DNA from: Sulfuricurvum sp.
Lineage (GTDB): Bacteria; Campylobacterota; Campylobacteria; Campylobacterales; Sulfurimonadaceae
NCBI GenBank assembly: GCA_024637215.1
Contig: JAGXFM010000001.1
Span: 1 to 60,656, forward strand
Direction of reading: 5' to 3'
Length of the DNA: 60,656 bases
A program made the position numbers and the translations under genes. The notes below the pieces were generated by a model, which saw nothing but the letters and a program-made list of their open reading frames with translations, had not been told where the DNA came from and did not search any database. Shown one piece after another: positions 32,265-42,446 of the stretch; position 1 is the stretch's first letter, and each line of letters starts with the position of its first letter.

Positions 32265-33568
32265 ATTCTCTTCATTAGCCACTCTTTTTTACGATAAACA
32301 CTCCAGAACCAATACCCTTTAATAGCTGTTTCAATCGTCATAGCGACGTATATCCCTAAAATTCCTCCCCCAAATTTCAAAACCGCATACGCCGGAATAA
32401 TTCGGAAAAGCCATAAGGATAAAAGCGAAATCTGCATACTCAGTTTCGTCGCACCGGCACCGCGTAACGCACCACTGAGAACAAAAGTCAGAGCTAGGGG
32501 GACTTGTGCAATCCCCACAAGGCGTAGATAGAGTGCCGCTTGATCAATCGTTGCGGCGTCTTCCGTAAAAAATTTTATTAGAATTTCAGGGATAGCTACC
32601 AAAATTACACCGACGCTTCCCATAAACAGTATCGCTATTTTTGCACTCAATATCCCCGATTCATACGCATAATCGTATTGCTTCGCCCCGAGATATTGTC
32701 CGACTAAGACCATAGCGGCTACGGAAAATCCGAATCCGGGCATAAATGCTAACGCCTCAATCCGAAGTCCGATCTGATACCCGGCTAAAACTACCGTACC
32801 TTGCGAAGCAATCATCATGACAAAGAGCAAAAAGGAAGCGACTCCGGCAACTCTTTCTACGGCTGCGGGGGTACCGATAAAAATCATTTTTTTCAAGTCA
32901 TTCAGAGCAACAATCGGATAAATTCCTAAAATCCCCCCCCTTCGTATCAAAAGCCACCCGTATATGATGACGCTGAACCCATACGCACACACTGTTGCGT
33001 AAGCAGCACCTTCAACCCCCATCGCTTCAAAACCGCCATGTCCGAAAATAAAAAGATAATTCAAACCGGCATTAAGAAATGCCGAAGCTATTTTAATAAA
33101 AAGTGAGCTTCGTGTATCTCCAGCAGCGGAGAGAGCACTGTATGCCAACGTATCGAGAAATATCAGTCCCATTCCCAAAGAAAGAATGCCGAAATATCCG
33201 CTCCCTAAAATCACCACCTCTTCGCTTGATCCCATCCATTGAAAAAAATCAGCCGCAAAAGTCCACCCGATAATCCCTACGATGAGTGACCCAGCCAGCG
33301 CAACCCACAGTCCGACAAAAACGACTGCCGAAGCACGATTACGCCTTCCACTACCGATATACCGCGAGATCAAAGCACTCGAGCCGATAGCATAAACACT
33401 CATAAAAGCTTGAATGATCATCATAAACTGCATCGATAATCCAACTGCGGCCAGTGCAGCAACACCTAAAATACCGACCATAACCATATCTATCAGGATT
33501 TGGATAATATCGAGAAAATGTTTTAATGCAGCGGGAATCGCAAGCCGTAATACACGCTGTTTCATCAT
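32261..33568 (-). CDS. MATE family efflux transporter
   Basis: 12-TM MatE pattern, LRGAGATKLSM, SAAGDTRSSLFIK. Confidence 0.93.
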   Translation of the reverse strand: MMKQRVLRLAIPAALKHFLDIIQILIDMVMVGILGVAALAAVGLSMQFMMIIQAFMSVYAIGSSALISRYIGSGRRNRASAVVFVGLWVALAGSLIVGIIGWTFAADFFQWMGSSEEVVILGSGYFGILSLGMGLIFLDTLAYSALSAAGDTRSSLFIKIASAFLNAGLNYLFIFGHGGFEAMGVEGAAYATVCAYGFSVIIYGWLLIRRGGILGIYPIVALNDLKKMIFIGTPAAVERVAGVASFLLFVMMIASQGTVVLAGYQIGLRIEALAFMPGFGFSVAAMVLVGQYLGAKQYDYAYESGILSAKIAILFMGSVGVILVAIPEILIKFFTEDAATIDQAALYLRLVGIAQVPLALTFVLSGALRGAGATKLSMQISLLSLWLFRIIPAYAVLKFGGGILGIYVAMTIETAIKGYWFWSVYRKKEWLMKRI

Positions 33569-33576
33569 AAGAGCAT

Positions 33577-33861
33577 TCAGTTTCGGAACCTTTGCGCTAT
33601 CTCTTCCATTACGCTAAACAGCTCCTCTTTTGTTGCATATCGAAGCTCTATACGGTTCGTCGGAACCTCCCCTACGGGATCAAAATCACAAATTAACAAA
33701 TACGATTCAAGCGTTATCTGTTCGGCTTTTAATTCGGCCCATTCCAACGATACCGAAGCACTCTCACCTCCGGCATGGATCAAAGCAGCAGGATACAAGC
33801 GGGTAATTTTTGCCAAATCAATCTGCTCTCCGTTTGCTTCAAACATCATCTCATTTTTCAT
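33577..33861 (-). CDS. Hypothetical protein
   Basis: 94 aa ORF overlapping MFS gene stop. Confidence 0.55.
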   Translation of the reverse strand: MKNEMMFEANGEQIDLAKITRLYPAALIHAGGESASVSLEWAELKAEQITLESYLLICDFDPVGEVPTNRIELRYATKEELFSVMEEIAQRFRN

Positions 33862-35063
33862 CCAATCTCCTCAAGCTCATACATCTGCCGTATCCATTGG
33901 TAATAGAGTGCGGCGAATACAAAAACACTCCCCAAAATCAACGTTATCATCGACAACGCAACCCCTAAGGTTGCCAAATAACCTATCAATAATGAGACAA
34001 ATGCCCCCACCCCTAAAAAAATCATATCATTATACGCAATCACACGACCGTAATAATCGCTATGGGTATGATGCTGCAAAAGGGTATAGGTATAAGACCA
34101 TAAAGTTGTCGTCACAAAACCGACAGTAATCGAAGCAACCATCGAAAGATAAAAATCATCTATAACCAGTGCCCAAAAAATGATACTCAATGCTTCTGCG
34201 AGCAATAGCCATCCCAAACGTCCATTGTTAATCCAGTGTCCTAATACCATCGGACCGATTACCAACCCCACCGCACGAGAGGCATTCAGCAATCCTATCC
34301 CTAAAGATACGGCAATGATTTGGGAATAGTACTGTTTTGCGGCCAAAGCAACCAATGCATCAAACGCGGTAAATCCTATAATGGCATGAAGAATTATAAG
34401 GTGATAGACAATGGGGTTGGCTCGGATATAGGTAAAAGCCTCCCGCATCATGACCATCATCTTTGTACCGCTTTGCGATAATTCAATATCAATTTTGATC
34501 GTATACGCGAGAAAAAGGACAATGACAAATAACCCCGCATCCAGTAAAAACGCCGTTGTAACGCCTACCCAATAAACCACCAAGCCACTCAAAGCCATCC
34601 CGAATGTATACGATAAAGACCAAATTATGGAATGAATTTCATTCGCTGCTTGAAGATCTTTCCCCTCCAAAATGCGTGGAAGAAGTGACATCTCAACCGT
34701 AAAATGAAAACTTGCCGCCCCCATACGGATAAATACCAATACATACAAAACCCATAACATCCCTATATTGTCAATACTGATTAAAGACAAAGTAGCAAAA
34801 ATTTCTATCAGCGTAAGAAGTATCATCAACCGCTTGGGATGGATACGATCGAGGATAACACCGCTCAAAGGTGCTTGAAATACCCCGGGTAAAAAATGGA
34901 GCGCCGCAACCAAAGCTATCGTCGTTGCATCAGCTCCCATCTGAATTAATAAGGTGTAAATCGCGACATTGCTAAACCACGCTCCGAAATAAGCAAGCAG
35001 CTGGATTAAAGAGAGGCGACGAAGAAGCGGTTCATTGCGTAAGAGAATTAAATAGCGTTTCAT
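33858..35063 (-). CDS. Major facilitator superfamily transporter
   Basis: 12-TM, GVILDRIHPKRLMI MFS loop 2-3 motif. Confidence 0.9.
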   Translation of the reverse strand: MKRYLILLRNEPLLRRLSLIQLLAYFGAWFSNVAIYTLLIQMGADATTIALVAALHFLPGVFQAPLSGVILDRIHPKRLMILLTLIEIFATLSLISIDNIGMLWVLYVLVFIRMGAASFHFTVEMSLLPRILEGKDLQAANEIHSIIWSLSYTFGMALSGLVVYWVGVTTAFLLDAGLFVIVLFLAYTIKIDIELSQSGTKMMVMMREAFTYIRANPIVYHLIILHAIIGFTAFDALVALAAKQYYSQIIAVSLGIGLLNASRAVGLVIGPMVLGHWINNGRLGWLLLAEALSIIFWALVIDDFYLSMVASITVGFVTTTLWSYTYTLLQHHTHSDYYGRVIAYNDMIFLGVGAFVSLLIGYLATLGVALSMITLILGSVFVFAALYYQWIRQMYELEEIG

Positions 35064-35089
35064 AATTGCAAGGTTATCATGGGAGTGAT

Positions 35090-35116
35090 TAAAGTTTTTA
35101 TTTTCATGGACGATTT
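35090..35116 (+). promoter_or_regulatory. Putative sigma-28 (FliA) promoter of flaG
   Basis: TAAAGTTT-N11-GACGATTT, matching TAAAGTTT-N11-GCCGATAA spacing, 42 nt upstream of flaG ATG. Confidence 0.7.
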
Positions 35117-35157
35117 AGGGTTAGAAACTGCCTCATATTTTTATTAGGAGACTTACA

Positions 35158-35544
35158 ATGGAAATCTTCCAAACAACTGCAAAGATGCAACAAAGTCAAA
35201 GTGTTGCTCCGAAACAAAATGTTACAGACGTTCAAAGCGTTCAACAAATTCAAAAAGCGCAAATTCAGCAGGATCAAGCGGCGCAAGCCAATACTGAACA
35301 AAAAACGTCAAAAACCACTTCCCAAGAAGATATGAATCAATTGATTGATCAACTCAATAAATCACTCAATCCGTTTAACACGACCTTGAAATTTGGGTTT
35401 GATGATTCGACGGAAGATTTTTACGTATCCGTAGTCGAAACGAAAAGTAATCGTATGCTTAGACGTTTTCCGATTGAGCAAGCGGAGGCACTTTTGCCGA
35501 AAATGCAAGAAGTAAACGGGCTATTATTTGATCAAAAGGGCTAA
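35158..35544 (+). CDS. flaG: Flagellar protein FlaG
   Basis: C-terminal LKFGFDDSTEDFYVSVVETKSNRMLRRFP. Confidence 0.92.
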   Translation: MEIFQTTAKMQQSQSVAPKQNVTDVQSVQQIQKAQIQQDQAAQANTEQKTSKTTSQEDMNQLIDQLNKSLNPFNTTLKFGFDDSTEDFYVSVVETKSNRMLRRFPIEQAEALLPKMQEVNGLLFDQKG

Positions 35545-35602
35545 TTCCCCCTTTTAGAATATTTTTAATACTTTTTAATCGAATAAACCTAAGGATTTTT
35601 TT

Positions 35603-35983
35603 ATGCACACAAATTTAGCTTATAACACGTACACCCAGAACAATATCGGCGTTGAATCACCGGAAAAGTTGATCCAAATGATGTATGAGGGGATATTGCG
35701 TTTTAACATGCAAGCCAAACGCTCAATCAATGATGGCGATATTGAACGCCGTACGTATTGGATCAACCGTTCTAACGCTGTTATTAGTGAACTTATTAAC
35801 ATTTTGGATTTTAATCAAGGGAGTATTTCCCATTATCTTGCCGGGCTTTATACCTATCAGCTCCGTTTGCTTGTAGAAGCCAATATTTATAGTGATTCCA
35901 CTAAAATTGACCAAGTAAGCCAAGTCTTCAAAGGGCTTTTAGAGGGATGGAAAGAGAGCATTGATGTGGCTAACAAAGCTTAA
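35603..35983 (+). CDS. fliS: Flagellin export chaperone FliS
   Basis: YNTYTQNNIGVESPEKLIQMMYEGILRF. Confidence 0.95.
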   Translation: MHTNLAYNTYTQNNIGVESPEKLIQMMYEGILRFNMQAKRSINDGDIERRTYWINRSNAVISELINILDFNQGSISHYLAGLYTYQLRLLVEANIYSDSTKIDQVSQVFKGLLEGWKESIDVANKA

Positions 35984-36218
35984 AACTGCACTTATTCTTG
36001 AAGACTTTGAGCTTCTCTCTGCTTTGCTAGACGAGATGCCTCAATTTGAGACGCTTCAAGAAATGGAAGAAGCATCGTATCTTCTTGCCCATAGTAAAAT
36101 CTCCTTAGAAAAAAACCGAGCAGAGACTGCGCATATAGTGCAACAACTCAAAAATAGCCTCAATTTTCTCAAATCTACCCAAACAGAACCACCCTCTTCC
36201 CTAAATCTAAAATTTTAA
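35961..36218 (+). CDS. Small helical protein overlapping fliS (FliT-like position)
   Basis: 85 aa ORF overlapping fliS 3' end; ATG at 35964. Confidence 0.55.
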   Translation: MMWLTKLKTALILEDFELLSALLDEMPQFETLQEMEEASYLLAHSKISLEKNRAETAHIVQQLKNSLNFLKSTQTEPPSSLNLKF

Positions 36219-36304
36219 CCCTTTTCTCACCCTTTTTTTGATAAAATCGCGACATTCACTCCATACATGATATGGAGCAAGTGTTCAACGATAAGGAAGC
36301 AGTT

Positions 36305-37522
36305 ATGAAAAAAGAGGTTAAAAAAGTTGTTCTTGCCTATTCCGGCGGATTGGATACAAGTGTCATTTTAAAATGGCTCCAAGACGAGTATAAATGTGAA
36401 GTGGTCACGTTTACCGCAGATATCGGTCAAGGCGAAGAGGTAGAACCAGCACGTGCAAAAGCAATCAGCCTCGGGATCAAACCTGAAAATATTTACATTG
36501 AAGATCTTCGCGAAGAGTTTGTACGTGACTATGTATTCCCAATGTTTCGCGCTAATGCAATTTATGAAGGGGAATATCTCCTCGGAACGTCGATTGCGCG
36601 TCCTTTAATTGCAAAACGTCAAGCGGAAATCGCACGTATCACGGGTGCCGATGCGGTCAGCCACGGTGCGACCGGAAAAGGGAATGACCAAGTCCGTTTT
36701 GAAATGGGGTACTTGGGTCAAAACAGTGCTCTCACTATCATCGCTCCTTGGCGCGAATGGGATTTAAACTCGAGAGAAAAGCTCCTTGCCTATGCGGCAG
36801 AACACGGGATCAAAATCGAAATGAGCGGCAAAAAATCTCCGTACTCTATGGATGCCAACCTCCTGCACATCTCGTATGAGGGTGGAATTTTGGAAGATCC
36901 CGCTTCAGAGCCTGAAGAGAGTATGTGGCGTTGGACGATATCACCTCAGGATGCACCGGATGAAGCTGAGTACATCGAAATCGGCTACGAAAAAGGGGAT
37001 CCGATCAGCCTTAACGGTAAAGTTCTTTCCCCTGCTGTTATGCTTGAGCAGCTCAATATCATCGCAGGACGTCACGGAATCGGACGTGCCGATATCGTTG
37101 AAAACCGCTTTGTCGGTATGAAAAGCCGTGGTTGTTATGAAACACCGGGTGGAACTATTATGATCAAAGCACACCGTGCTATTGAATCATTGACACTTGA
37201 CCGTGAAGAGGCGCACCTTAAAGATGAATTGATGCCGCGCTATGCAAAACTGATTTACAACGGATTCTGGTTTGCGCCGGAACGTGAAATGCTCCAAGCG
37301 GCTATCGATAAAACCCAACAAAATGTACGCGGTAGCGTACGTTTAAAACTTTACAAAGGGAATATCATGGTTGTCGGACGCAGTTCAGATCTTTCACTCT
37401 TCAATCCTGAGTATTGTACCTTTGAAGAAGATTCTGTATACGATCAAAAAGATGCGGGCGGATTTATCAAACTCAACGCGTTACGCTTCATCATCGCCGG
37501 TAAAGCGCGCAAAAACAAATAA
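36305..37522 (+). CDS. argG: Argininosuccinate synthase
   Basis: [18 protein letters not shown]; start at MKKEVKK preferred. Confidence 0.98.
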   Translation: MKKEVKKVVLAYSGGLDTSVILKWLQDEYKCEVVTFTADIGQGEEVEPARAKAISLGIKPENIYIEDLREEFVRDYVFPMFRANAIYEGEYLLGTSIARPLIAKRQAEIARITGADAVSHGATGKGNDQVRFEMGYLGQNSALTIIAPWREWDLNSREKLLAYAAEHGIKIEMSGKKSPYSMDANLLHISYEGGILEDPASEPEESMWRWTISPQDAPDEAEYIEIGYEKGDPISLNGKVLSPAVMLEQLNIIAGRHGIGRADIVENRFVGMKSRGCYETPGGTIMIKAHRAIESLTLDREEAHLKDELMPRYAKLIYNGFWFAPEREMLQAAIDKTQQNVRGSVRLKLYKGNIMVVGRSSDLSLFNPEYCTFEEDSVYDQKDAGGFIKLNALRFIIAGKARKNK

Positions 37523-37535
37523 GGAAATTTTCACT

Positions 37536-38276
37536 ATGAGCATCATTAAAATAGATATGAATTCGGATGAATTCCAAGCCGAACTCGAAAAAACGATTAA
37601 ATTTACCGACAAAGTGATCAACCAATTCAATTGGGCCTACAATCCTCAAGAAGAGATCAATGAAGGGGTACAACTCGGTCTTGCCCGTAATAAAATGATG
37701 TACGGCAAACGCTTTTGTCCTTGTTATATGGTTGAAGAGGTTGAGGGAAAATATCAAAGTACCGATAATCGTCTCTGTCCTTGTACCACAGCCATTGAAA
37801 AAGAACTTCCGGAGGAAGGGGTCTGCCACTGTCAAATCTTCTGTACGCCGGAATTTGCAGCAGCTAAACGTATGGAGATGGGAATCGAAGAGGTTACCCA
37901 CCAACACTCTCGCGGTCTTACTAAAGAAGAGTGCGAAATGTTATTGACCAAAAGTGATATTGACAGCGATGAGCTAACGTCACTTTTCGAAGCGCGTGAG
38001 CTCGGAATGGTCACATTTAAAGTAGTCGACGTTCGTGAATGGATGGAGTGGAAAATGGGACGTATTTCCGGTGCCGACGTATTGATTCCGACCAGCAGTT
38101 TCTTCCAAACCCTTACCGAATCGAAATTAGAGAAAGACGAAAACATTATCGTTTATTGTCATGTCGGAAGCCGAAGTGCCCACTGTCAACGTATTTTACA
38201 CGATATGGGATACACTAAAGTTTCCAATCTTGCGCACGGTATCGTCTCTTATGGCGGCGTAATCGTTCGCGGTTAA
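37536..38276 (+). CDS. Ferredoxin-thioredoxin reductase catalytic domain fused to rhodanese domain
   Basis: FCPCYMVEE...RLCPC...CHCQIFC FTR-beta cysteines; C-terminal DVREW...VYCHVGSRSAHC rhodanese active site. Confidence 0.88.
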   Translation: MSIIKIDMNSDEFQAELEKTIKFTDKVINQFNWAYNPQEEINEGVQLGLARNKMMYGKRFCPCYMVEEVEGKYQSTDNRLCPCTTAIEKELPEEGVCHCQIFCTPEFAAAKRMEMGIEEVTHQHSRGLTKEECEMLLTKSDIDSDELTSLFEARELGMVTFKVVDVREWMEWKMGRISGADVLIPTSSFFQTLTESKLEKDENIIVYCHVGSRSAHCQRILHDMGYTKVSNLAHGIVSYGGVIVRG

Positions 38277-38288
38277 TCAAGGATTAAA

Positions 38289-38735
38289 ATGAAAGTATTA
38301 TTGACAAAAGATGTCAAAGGGGTCGGAAAATCCGGCGAGATCAAAGAGGTAGCAGATGGTTATGGTAAAAACTTTTTAATCGGTAAGGGTCTAGCTCTTG
38401 CGGCTACCAATGAAGTGTTAAAAAAATATGAGTCGGAACAAAAGAAAAAAGCCGCCAATGAAGCTGCCGAAATTGAGCGACTTAATGCGATTAAAGCTCA
38501 ACTTGCCGGTATCAAAGTAACGATTGTTAAAAAACTCGGGAATACAGGCCATCTCTTCGGGGCTGTCACCAAAGAAGAGATTTCTGAAGCGTTGAAGACG
38601 CAACATAACATCGAAATTGACAAGAAAGAGCTTGATGCCAAACACGGGATTAAAACCACCGGTTTGCATGATCTCGATCTCAAACTCGGTCACGGTATTC
38701 ACGCAACACTCCATTTAGAGATCAAAGGAGAATAA
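38289..38735 (+). CDS. rplI: 50S ribosomal protein L9
   Basis: [31 protein letters not shown]. Confidence 0.98.
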   Translation: MKVLLTKDVKGVGKSGEIKEVADGYGKNFLIGKGLALAATNEVLKKYESEQKKKAANEAAEIERLNAIKAQLAGIKVTIVKKLGNTGHLFGAVTKEEISEALKTQHNIEIDKKELDAKHGIKTTGLHDLDLKLGHGIHATLHLEIKGE

Positions 38736-38738
38736 TCG

Positions 38739-39272
38739 ATGTTTGATGCCACCACCATACTCGCTTACAAAGGTAAAAACAAAGCCGTTATCGGCGGAGA
38801 TGGGCAAGTGACATTTGGACAAACGGTTCTCAAAAATAATGCAACCAAAATCAGAACGCTCCACAACGGAGAGGTTTTAGCCGGTTTTGCCGGTTCAACC
38901 GCCGATGCCTTTAACCTTTTTGATATGTTCGAAGAGTATTTAGCACAACGTAAAGGCGAACTTATCAAAGCGGTTATCGATTTTTCCAAAGCATGGCGTA
39001 AAGACAAAGTATTGCGTCGTTTGGAAGCGATGATGATTGTCCTCAATCATGAACATATTTTCATACTTACCGGAAACGGTGATGTCGTTGAACCCGAAGA
39101 TGGCGAAATTGCTGCTATCGGGAGTGGTGGAAGCTACGCTATTTCAGCGGCACGCGCCCTTAAAAAACATACCTCTTTGGATGAAGAGACACTGGTAAAA
39201 GAGAGTCTCGCCATAGCTGCTGATTTGTGCATTTATACCAATCATAATATCAAAACATTGAGCCTCGGTTAA
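38739..39272 (+). CDS. hslV: ATP-dependent protease subunit HslV
   Basis: [24 protein letters not shown]. Confidence 0.98.
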   Translation: MFDATTILAYKGKNKAVIGGDGQVTFGQTVLKNNATKIRTLHNGEVLAGFAGSTADAFNLFDMFEEYLAQRKGELIKAVIDFSKAWRKDKVLRRLEAMMIVLNHEHIFILTGNGDVVEPEDGEIAAIGSGGSYAISAARALKKHTSLDEETLVKESLAIAADLCIYTNHNIKTLSLG

Positions 39273-39276
39273 ACGG

Positions 39277-40605
39277 ATGGATATGACCCCACAAGAGATC
39301 GTCGATTATCTGGATCAACACATTATCGGTCAAAGCAATGCGAAGAAAACCATTGCATTAGCACTGCGGACGAGATACAGACGTTTAAAACTCGAACCGG
39401 CTTTACAAGATGAGATCATGCCGAAAAACATCCTAATGATCGGTTCGACCGGTGTGGGAAAAACTGAAATTGCCCGCCGACTTGCCAAAATGATGCAATT
39501 GCCGTTTATTAAAGTTGAAGCAAGTAAATACACTGAAGTCGGTTTCGTAGGCAGAGATGTCGAATCTATGATACGTGACTTGGTTATGACCTCATTATCT
39601 ATGATCAAAGCCGAATACAATGAGAACAATAAAGAAGCGATTGAACACTATGTACTCGACACACTTACCCGTAAACTGCTCCCCGAACCTGAACATTTTT
39701 CTTCGGATGAAGAGCAGGCTCAATACGAAACCGCCAAGATAGAGATGAAAGCAAAAATTCTACGCGGTGATATGGATGCATCTATCGTTGAAATTGAGCT
39801 TCCTAAGGGGGGGATCGAATTTAACGACACCAACATGCCCCCTGAAATTGCCCGTGTTCAAGAATCATTCTCTAAAATGTTCTCCGTTATGGGAAAAGAA
39901 GAGACCAAAAAAGAGCTCCCGGTCGCTGAGGCCAAAGAGATATTAGCGCAAGAGGCCTCCGACAAACTGCTTAACCATGATCAAATGAAACGCGAAGCGC
40001 TAAAACGTGCCGAAGACGGCGGGATTATCTTTCTCGATGAAATCGATAAAATTGCTGTCAGTTCTCGAAGTGATGGGCGTAATGATCCAAGCAAAGAGGG
40101 GGTTCAACGCGATTTGCTCCCCATAGTCGAGGGGAGTATCGTCTCAACAAAGCTCGGTTCCATCAAAACCGATCATATCCTTTTTATTGCCGCCGGAGCT
40201 TTTCACCTCACAAAACCGAGTGATCTCATCCCTGAACTTCAAGGACGTTTTCCGCTTCGAGTAGAATTGGAGCCTCTAAATGAGGATGCTCTTTATTTGA
40301 TATTAACCAAACCAAAAAACTCTTTATTAGAACAGTACAAAGCACTGTTGGCAACCGAAGAGATGACCCTATCTTTCGATGAGACCTCCGTACGTGCCAT
40401 GGCACGTTATGCCCAAAGAGCGAATCAAAAAACTGAAGATATCGGTGCGAGACGGCTTCATACTGTTGTTGAAAAAGTGTTAGAAGAGATTAGTTTTAAC
40501 GCCCATTTGCACCAAGGCAGTACCGTTACAATCACCGAAGCGATGGTTAATACCATTCTCTTACCACTTGTTGAGGATGAAGACCTCGCACGTTATATAC
40601 TTTAA
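39277..40605 (+). CDS. hslU: ATP-dependent protease ATPase HslU
   Basis: GSTGVGKTEIARRLAK, FLDEIDKIA. Confidence 0.98.
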   Translation: MDMTPQEIVDYLDQHIIGQSNAKKTIALALRTRYRRLKLEPALQDEIMPKNILMIGSTGVGKTEIARRLAKMMQLPFIKVEASKYTEVGFVGRDVESMIRDLVMTSLSMIKAEYNENNKEAIEHYVLDTLTRKLLPEPEHFSSDEEQAQYETAKIEMKAKILRGDMDASIVEIELPKGGIEFNDTNMPPEIARVQESFSKMFSVMGKEETKKELPVAEAKEILAQEASDKLLNHDQMKREALKRAEDGGIIFLDEIDKIAVSSRSDGRNDPSKEGVQRDLLPIVEGSIVSTKLGSIKTDHILFIAAGAFHLTKPSDLIPELQGRFPLRVELEPLNEDALYLILTKPKNSLLEQYKALLATEEMTLSFDETSVRAMARYAQRANQKTEDIGARRLHTVVEKVLEEISFNAHLHQGSTVTITEAMVNTILLPLVEDEDLARYIL

Positions 40606-40617
40606 AGGCAATTATTA

Positions 40618-41496
40618 ATGAACAAAGCAGGATTTGTCGCTCTCGTTGGACGCCCGAATGCAGGAAAAAGCACTCTAATGAACTGGATTTTGGGTGAAAA
40701 AATCGCCCTTGTAAGTCAAAAAGCAAATGCTACCCGTAAACGCTCTAATGCCATCGTCATGCACAATGACGATCAAATTATTTTCGTCGATACTCCGGGA
40801 CTTCATCAGGCCGAAAAACTTCTTAACCAATATATGTTGGAAGAAGCACTCAAAGCCATCGGGGATTGTGACATCGTTGTCTATCTCGCTCCGGCATCGG
40901 ATAAAACCATCCATTATGAAAAATTTTTGGAAATTAACTCGGACAAACGGAAACATATTATTGTTCTGAGTAAAATTGATCAAATTTCTCAAGCCGAACT
41001 CCTCAAAAAAATCGGAGAATACAATCAATTCAGTGACCATTTTATTGCCCTTATCCCCATGTCCGTCAATAAAAATGTGGGAAAAAAAGATCTTCTCGAT
41101 ACCATCGTAAAGCATCTCGATGAATCCCCTTATCTCTACGATCCTGAAAATATCACAACCGAAATGATCCGTACTATTTATAAAGAGTTCATTCGAGAAG
41201 CGATTTTCGACAACATTAGTGATGAGATTCCTTATGAATCGGATGTTATTATCGATAAGATCGATGAAGATGCCCCCGTCGAACATATTCGTGCAACCAT
41301 CATCGTCGAAAAAGATTCCCAAAAAGGGATTATTATCGGTAAAGGGGGGGCGGCCATCAAACGTATCGGGCAAAATGCCCGCGAAAAAATAGAGCGGTTA
41401 GCCTCAAAACCTGTTTATCTTGAACTCTTTGTCTCCGTTAAAAAAGGGTGGACTACCGATAAAAAATTCCTCTCTGATTTAGGCTACGAATGGTAA
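40618..41496 (+). CDS. era: GTPase Era
   Basis: GRPNAGKSTLMN, DTPGLH, KH-domain IIGKGGAAIKRIG. Confidence 0.98.
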   Translation: MNKAGFVALVGRPNAGKSTLMNWILGEKIALVSQKANATRKRSNAIVMHNDDQIIFVDTPGLHQAEKLLNQYMLEEALKAIGDCDIVVYLAPASDKTIHYEKFLEINSDKRKHIIVLSKIDQISQAELLKKIGEYNQFSDHFIALIPMSVNKNVGKKDLLDTIVKHLDESPYLYDPENITTEMIRTIYKEFIREAIFDNISDEIPYESDVIIDKIDEDAPVEHIRATIIVEKDSQKGIIIGKGGAAIKRIGQNAREKIERLASKPVYLELFVSVKKGWTTDKKFLSDLGYEW

Positions 41497-42443
41497 AAAT
41501 TCTCTTTGTTTCAGTACTAACGTTTAGTGCACTTTTTTCTTCCGAAGTGATTACTTTATACAAAAGTGGCGGAAAAAAATTGCTCGACAGCCAAATGAAT
41601 TCTCCTACCTATTGGTCCGGATCTCTTTTTAATAAAGATCTCCGTTTCGGCTATTTTGAACGTGCATTTTCACTTTTGACGTGTAACAAAGAAAAAGGTT
41701 TATTAGAACTCTACACCCCAGACGCACAAAAACGTTTTTCTCTTAAAAAACGCTACAGTGCCTTCACCGGAAAAAATGCCGGCGATAAGAGAGTTGAGGG
41801 GGATCTAAAAACTCCTGTCGGAATTTATACACTCACGGAGAAAAAAAGACGCGTTGATCCCTTTTACGGGCCAATGGCGTTTGTCACCTCTTATCCCAAT
41901 CTGTATGATCGCATCCGTGGCAAAAACGGTGATGGAATATGGGTTCACGGGGTACCTTTAAGCGGTTCGAGAGACCCTTTTACGAAGGGATGTATTGCTA
42001 TCGATAATAATGATTTGATACAACTGGATCAATCCATCAATCCTTCCAATACCTTATTAATCATTGATTCTACCCTAAAACAAGGGGTCAACGCTTCCGC
42101 CTATTCGGCTATTCTCGCAGGTCTGTATCAATGGAAATATGCATGGACCTATAACGATATTGAGAGCTATATTTCGATGTATGACCCCTCTTTTAAACGC
42201 TTTGATGGGATGAATTTGACGCAATTTAAAGCGTATAAAGAACGAATTTTCGCTAAAGATGAAACAAAAACCATCGCATTGAATCGCCTCAACATCATCC
42301 CTTATCCGGGTGAAAAGCGGAACCTTTTTTGGGTAACGTTTAATCAACTGTATATTAGTGACTCCCACCGATTCGAAGGAGAGAAATCGCTTTTGGTCCG
42401 ATTGAATACCAATCAATCGATCTCGATTCTAACGGAAGAATAA
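41490..42443 (+). CDS. L,D-transpeptidase/LD-carboxypeptidase-type YkuD protein (Csd6/Pgp2-like)
   Basis: YkuD IWVHGVPLSGSRDPFTKGCIAI, GDLKTPVGIYTL; C-terminal NTF2-like region. Confidence 0.88.
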   Translation: MVKILFVSVLTFSALFSSEVITLYKSGGKKLLDSQMNSPTYWSGSLFNKDLRFGYFERAFSLLTCNKEKGLLELYTPDAQKRFSLKKRYSAFTGKNAGDKRVEGDLKTPVGIYTLTEKKRRVDPFYGPMAFVTSYPNLYDRIRGKNGDGIWVHGVPLSGSRDPFTKGCIAIDNNDLIQLDQSINPSNTLLIIDSTLKQGVNASAYSAILAGLYQWKYAWTYNDIESYISMYDPSFKRFDGMNLTQFKAYKERIFAKDETKTIALNRLNIIPYPGEKRNLFWVTFNQLYISDSHRFEGEKSLLVRLNTNQSISILTEE

Positions 42444-42446
42444 CAC

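Noticed and set aside
39807-39813. G7 run in hslU
   Set aside because: Encodes KGGI with GGG codons; no sign of a switch.
41344-41350. G7 run in era as a phase-variation tract
   Set aside because: Encodes the conserved GKGG of the KH domain in a presumably essential GTPase; explained by GGG codons.
40675-41373. 232-aa ORF antisense to era
   Set aside because: Era is unambiguous on the plus strand; the antisense frame is a codon-bias artefact with no recognisable domain.
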